5,072 nucleotides of DNA from Bacillota bacterium. Lineage in GTDB: Bacteria; Bacillota; Clostridia; Oscillospirales; Acutalibacteraceae. The DNA lies in contig JAQXHB010000007.1 in the NCBI GenBank assembly GCA_029007015.1, forward strand, positions 1 through 5,072, given 5' to 3'. Position numbers and translations under genes: made by a program. Shown here in pieces: positions 4,983 through 5,072 of the stretch. The notes beneath the pieces are model-generated. The model searched no databases. It was not told the DNA's origin and saw only the letters and a list, made by a program, of their open reading frames with translations. Within the stretch, counting starts at the first letter, position 1; each line of letters opens with the position of its first letter.

Positions 4983-5072
4983 TTATAACTGAAACCCATC
5001 TGTTAATCCACCGAGCAGGTTATCATCCTTTTTTACATAGTATAACTCAGTTATCTCTGATGTTGAGTGTCC
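4983..5072 (-). CDS. Tyrosine recombinase / integrase, C-terminal end only (start beyond right edge)
   Basis: Hand translation of the minus strand from the window edge gives 29 residues and a TAA stop: GHSTSEITELYYVKKDDN, then a short tail ending TDGFQL. The pattern GHxxxxxTxxY is the end of the catalytic domain of phage-type tyrosine recombinases. The His belongs to the LGH box, and the Tyr nine residues later is the expected nucleophile that attaches covalently to DNA. Most of the protein (usually 300-400 residues) lies outside, so family, length and intactness are unknown. The gene points toward the tRNA pair, about 500 nt from the tRNA-Trp 3' end, the usual setting for an integrative element that uses a tRNA as attachment site. 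The fragment is short, but the motif spacing is specific. Confidence 0.75.
   Translation of the reverse strand, partial: GHSTSEITELYYVKKDDNLLGGLTDGFQL

Overview
The window looks like chromosome of a Gram-positive, Clostridia-like Firmicute, probably an uncultured gut lineage. This is inferred from the Bacillus/Clostridium-style K-D-F-E order of the pyrimidine genes, a class 1B dihydroorotate dehydrogenase with its PyrK partner, strong AGGAG-type ribosome binding sites, CCA-encoding tRNA genes, and an untranslated pyr leader that ends in an intrinsic terminator. No species can be named from the sequence alone.

Positions 1-4211, minus strand: a pyrimidine biosynthesis operon read right to left, pyrC - pyrK - pyrD - pyrF - pyrE. 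PyrE runs off the left edge. PyrC closes the dihydroorotate ring, PyrD/PyrK oxidise dihydroorotate to orotate with electrons passed to NAD+, PyrE adds the ribose phosphate and PyrF decarboxylates OMP to UMP. Genes are packed tightly: pyrK/pyrD overlap by 13 nt, pyrD/pyrF by 8 nt, and pyrF/pyrE are 13 nt apart. The early genes carAB and pyrB are not in the window. Upstream of pyrC is a promoter and a leader of roughly 150-160 nt. It holds a perfect 8-bp terminator hairpin, an upstream segment able to pair with that terminator, and a third segment able to sequester the upstream one. This is the layout of a transcription attenuator, with a weak resemblance to a PyrR site.

Positions 4268-4514, plus strand: a divergent promoter drives elongator tRNA-Met(CAU) and tRNA-Trp(CCA), closed by a UUCG-tetraloop terminator.

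Positions 4515-4982: about 470 bases without a credible gene, but dense in structure. First comes a mirror-symmetric array of short palindromes separated by the decamer GTATATCATC or its reverse complement. Then comes a GC-rich block that can fold as a three-way junction, with sequences resembling a tRNA T-arm near the block. Two short open frames here are by-products of the repeats.

Positions 4983-5072, minus strand: the last 29 codons of a tyrosine recombinase (integrase), with the GH...Y catalytic pattern. Together with the neighbouring tRNA genes and tRNA-like fragments, this suggests the right edge enters an integrative element or its remnant. The pyr operon itself is ordinary; the leader switch and the repeat/integrase junction are the parts worth a second look.
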